Positions 37,226 to 64,000 of a DNA stretch of 64,000 nt are shown piece after piece. The position numbers were made by a program, and so were the translations under genes. The stretch lies in NCBI RefSeq assembly GCF_954871325.1, contig NC_088779.1:22012846-22076845 (forward strand). The letters run 5' to 3'. The notes below the pieces were generated by a model, which saw nothing but the letters and a program-made list of their open reading frames with translations, was not told the DNA's origin and did no database searches. Source of the DNA: Gordionus sp. m RMFG-2023 (taxonomy: Eukaryota > Nematomorpha > Gordioida > Chordodea > Parachordodidae). How positions within the stretch are numbered: the stretch's first letter is position 1; the number at the start of each line of letters is the position of its first letter.

Positions 37226-38559
37226 TTACTGTTATTTTGGCAGCAATAACGATTAGTAATGAGAGGACCTTTTTTTATTACGGAGAATAAAAACCTATCT
37301 CAGAAATACGACTCAGAAAATCGATCGAATGGACTAGCACGATTTGATCCCCAACACTGGTGTCACCATAGATAACTTTTTTTTATCTGATAATTTCATG
37401 TGTGCATGGCCGAAATATATATATTTTTAAAAGTTATTTCTATATATTTTTTTCCTGTAGAGCTTTATAGGAATAAATCCTTCCATATTTCCTATTACAA
37501 AATCAAAGAATATTAGTATGAAACGAACTTTTTAAAAACTCCTAAGTATAAATGATTTTATTTATGTAAACCTTTTACGTTAAACCAATAATTTCTTTTA
37601 TCATTTCTATTGATTAGGATCACAAATTAAATTCATACGTACATTATGTGATGATAAATTAAATCTTTCAACGTGGATTCAGATAACGGTCATTCTGCTT
37701 GGTTTAAATACTCTCGATAATACGCTTTTTTTAAATAGATTGATTACTCGATAACATAAGTACTCCTGACCCGAGCTAAGTGCTCAAGCTGAAAATAAAG
37801 TATTTATCAAATATTTAACACAATAAATGACTTTTTACTTCATACGGAAAAAGATTATATGATATATTTAATTTACTTCGAAGTCCCAAGTTCAAAATAG
37901 AATTATAATAGACGAATTTTAAATATTTAACACAATAATTTTTTTTCCTGAATAGAATATGAATGATATATAATAAAAAAATGTTTGCTATGTATCAAAA
38001 AAAAGAACTTTCTAATAAATTTTTTTTGTAGAATACTAATATTAACTAGCTGACAGTGACTGCTTTAATATTTAATTTTATTTTAAAAAAAATAGAATAC
38101 CAAAGCCGTTTAATGCCTAGTTTTTTTTAAAAAAAAAAATTAAACGAATGCATTCATTATCTAGTATTATAGTCATTTAAATTGGCAAAATACATTGGAG
38201 AATGTAATTAACAGGAAAAAAGAAATTTATATAATTTCGAAAAAGCTAATTAACACGAACGAAATATGGGTTTGAATATTATTTATAACATTCGAATTCT
38301 TTAAGCCTAAATACACAAACTTATTTAAACGTAAAACGTTAAGGTATATAATATTTTATATACTTTGATTAGTTTTATTAAGAGGTTTAATATACTCTCA
38401 TTCTCTTCTTTTTATAATAAAAAAGTGATTTATTAAAGCATACATATAAAAAAGGTCATTTTGCGGAACGGGAATATGAATTTGTGGCATGACATGACAC
38501 TAAATTTGATTCTCAAAATATCAATATTTAAAAAACGGTTGTATATTGGTAAAGAGCAC

Positions 38560-38915
38560 TAGAGGTCTGCAATAGGCCGGATTTCAGCCTGCCCGCTCAT
38601 ACTTCGGGCGGAGGTTTTCTAAATGACTTTTAACATTGAGGGCGTGGGTAAATTTTTAAATATGTTCTAGGCGAAATGAGCAGAACAGACTTGAATTTAT
38701 AAAAAATAATAATTTTATTTCATAATATAACATATTATAAAAAATACATTAAAATAAATAAATAGAGCCAGCCATTAAAATAATATTTAAACATTAGGCA
38801 GGTGGGCGGGTTAAAAAAAATTTAAAGATAAATGGGCAGGCAGGTAAAAATTTTTTGAAAAAATTATAAGTGGCGGGCGGGTTAAAAAAATTTCAAAACA
38901 TATTACAGACCTCTA
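38560..38915. mobile_element. hAT-type MITE, TAGAGGTCTGCAAT ends
   Basis: Left TAGAGGTCTGCAAT and reversed right TAGAGGTCTGTAAT. Flanks AAGAGCAC/ATGAGCAC match at 7 of 8 positions. Subterminal GGCGGGC/GCCCGC motifs. Confidence 0.8.
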
Positions 38916-40094
38916 ATGAGCACCTCTAAAAGACAAGCAGGATAATAGGCCCAGTATATTGAATTTAGGGAAGTTTCGCTGGTATAGGACATTTGTAAAT
39001 TTTACTAAACTAGTAAGCTTTGATGAATTACCATGTTTAATCGTGTGAAAACTAGATCAAAATCGACTTTACCCTATTAAATATTGAGCCTCCCCCCTTA
39101 AATGTCAATGATGAAATTGCATCGTATTGTTGTGTTAGAAGATTACAATGCCTACATGAGCGGGGAGTAAGAGACATTTGCCTCCATATATTTCTTAGGG
39201 GGTAGAGTTTGAAAAATATTTTGAGGGTGGGGTAAAACGAGGGATATTACCTTCAATTTTATCCCTCATGTGGAAGCTGGAGGAGATCCTGACTAAAATT
39301 ACCATCTCCAAAAATAACCAATTTTATAAAAATTAATGTTCTTAATCAAATGTGATTTTTTTTAAAAAAAATTAATTTATTATCATTTTATAGTATAATA
39401 ATGTTTGAGACATATATATATTTTTAAGTTTAGTTTTATAAATTTTCGATGGGAAATGAAATACAATACATATAACGTTCACGCCATTATAATGAAAAGT
39501 TTGTCTAAATATATAGGTTACAATTTCGAGTCCCCAGAATTCTTTAAATTAACAAATGTTATCTCCATTATAATGACTCACATTTTTAGGTTTGTTTGGT
39601 CGAAGAAGTACGTGAGGGTTGTTCGTTGTCAACAGGAGATTGGAAATGCGATAATGATAATTAATTTTTTTATTTAAAAAAATAAATATTTTAGTTGTCT
39701 ATTTTCAATGTTAAAAAACTGAATTTTATATCACTTATTTTTTAAAAAAAGCCTTATTATATTATATAATATAGAACAATCTCTAAGGATACTTTTTATT
39801 GTTAAATATAAAATAAATATAGTCTATAACTTATGTTTTTAAAAAAAAGATTATGTTTATAAAAAAAATAGCATATAATACATATTATGTCTTTAACAAG
39901 AAATATGTGACACGTCAATAATAACAATTATTGAGAAAAAAAAAGTTCATCGTACAATTATTAATGTTTGATAAGTTCATGAATGATGAATTTTGGTAAT
40001 ATTTAAAAAAAAAAGGATATGAAAGTCAGTCTGTATTGCACTAATAATCTTGAATTTAGAACGTCTTTTAGAGTAACTGCTTTTATATTCCATT

Positions 40095-62987
<22,893 letters not shown>

Positions 62988-64000
62988 TTGGAATGATAAA
63001 AGCTACTGATTGATAATATATGTGATACTTTATTGTCATAAATGCATTCTTTATTTCTGAGTAAATATTGATATTATATCAAGGGATAACGATATAATAT
63101 ACTTTGTGTAAATAAAAGAAAATATTATCGTAAATAAGATAAAAGGGATAGATGTATAATATTAATACAAGGAATAAATCAGGCTTTCGAAGTCAATCAC
63201 CATAAAATCAAACAGATTTTAACTTAGAAATATTTAAAATGTTGACACCAACCAATATGTTTATAAAATTTTTACATATTCTTTATGGACTCGTATTTTG
63301 ATAAAATAATTTCTTTCAACAGGTGCATTATTTTCAAAAGAGCTGGTTGATTAGTATTACATTTAAAAACTGTAAGGATTACCTTTTTATACGTTGATTT
63401 TTTATGGTCTTTATTATAAAAGAATGTAAAGAAAAGAAATCGGAAATTAATTCTAATTAAAAATAAAAATATTTAAAATTAAAATATAAATTGTTTTATA
63501 CGTTTTGAATTCACATTCCATTTCTAGTGTTAGGCCCGGCTCGGAATTCCTAAAATTTTTACGTTTTCATAAATATTACAATGTTGACCTTACCCACTGG
63601 ATAAGAGTATATCTATGTGGTTTACTGCCCTATTTAATCAAAATGGTATACTGTGTAAAGATATTAATAGAAAGAAATTAAACTTATCGGAATATTTCAA
63701 GATTTAATAGTTATTTTTCCGATATTTGTTAAAGTATTTATAAGGAAAATTGTATCGATATCCAAATGTATAAATTATTATTCCAAATATTGAATGTTAA
63801 AAAGTGGATATTGGTAAAATAAAATATTAAATTTCCGCAATTTAGAATTGTGAAATAAAATTAGAAATATTTCGAAATGGAATTACTATATTATAAAATA
63901 AAATAAGAATATTCCAAAATTGGGAATTACCATTGAGCTAAGCTATTCAAATTAATTATTTTTTAAAATATTTTATTTTTTTATTATTATCCTATATCTA
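62988..64000. other. Region upstream of AGAP start
   Basis: AT-rich, no gene seen. It should contain the AGAP 5' UTR and perhaps promoter, but no element is distinct. A short GC-rich scrap (TAGTGTTAGGCCCGGCTCGG, near 63520) may be a MITE end. Confidence 0.6.

Larger units (their letters stand above)
32771..40094. other. Intergenic region between NAB start and AGAP end
   Basis: 7.3 kb with no convincing gene. It should contain the NAB promoter (just above 32770) and the AGAP 3' UTR (just below 40095). It also holds the tRNA-like sequence, the 35556-35884 foldback, repeat R (36463-36660), a hAT remnant (37035-37225) and a MITE (38560-38915). Confidence 0.75.

Noticed and set aside
39405-39677. 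90-codon + strand frame downstream of AGAP
   Set aside because: Hydrophobic/aromatic AT-driven composition, no homology, and it lies in the probable AGAP 3' flank.

Overview
The window looks like nuclear DNA from an AT-rich animal, roughly three-quarters A+T by eye. It carries three multi-exon metazoan regulatory genes on the standard genetic code, split by GT-AG introns from under 100 bp to more than 8 kb. I cannot place the phylum from this sequence alone. The genes were rebuilt exon by exon: every junction keeps phase, and the spliced lengths of the two complete genes are multiples of three (NAB 845 aa, AGAP 940 aa).

Layout. (1) An even-skipped/EVX homeobox gene on the + strand, about 1-10894. 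The homeobox is split by a 7.1-kb intron at homeodomain position 46/47, and the 5' end lies beyond the window edge or is uncertain. (2) A 6.7-kb convergent intergenic region, 10895-17574, with decayed repeats. (3) A NAB (EGR/NGFI-A-binding co-repressor) gene on the - strand, 32770-17575, 11 exons. (4) A 7.3-kb spacer, 32771-40094, with a tRNA-like sequence, a foldback element, a hAT remnant and a hAT-type MITE. (5) An AGAP (centaurin-gamma ArfGAP) gene on the - strand, 62987-40095, 19 exons encoding GTPase-like, split PH, ArfGAP and ankyrin domains. (6) 62988-64000, upstream of AGAP, with no gene seen.

The three genes are not an operon and act in different pathways (patterning transcription factor, EGR co-repressor, Arf-GTPase regulator). 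Their proximity does match the HOX-bearing human chromosomes 2q (EVX2, NAB1, AGAP1) and 12q (HOXC, NAB2, AGAP2), so the block may preserve an ancient linkage group.

The rest is dominated by hAT-superfamily DNA transposons and their MITEs. Several have exact or near-exact 8-bp target-site duplications, and there are nested insertions. There are also foldback and palindromic repeats and one pogo-like MITE. I saw no CRISPR array, rRNA, convincing functional tRNA, or retrovirus, LTR or Polinton remains.
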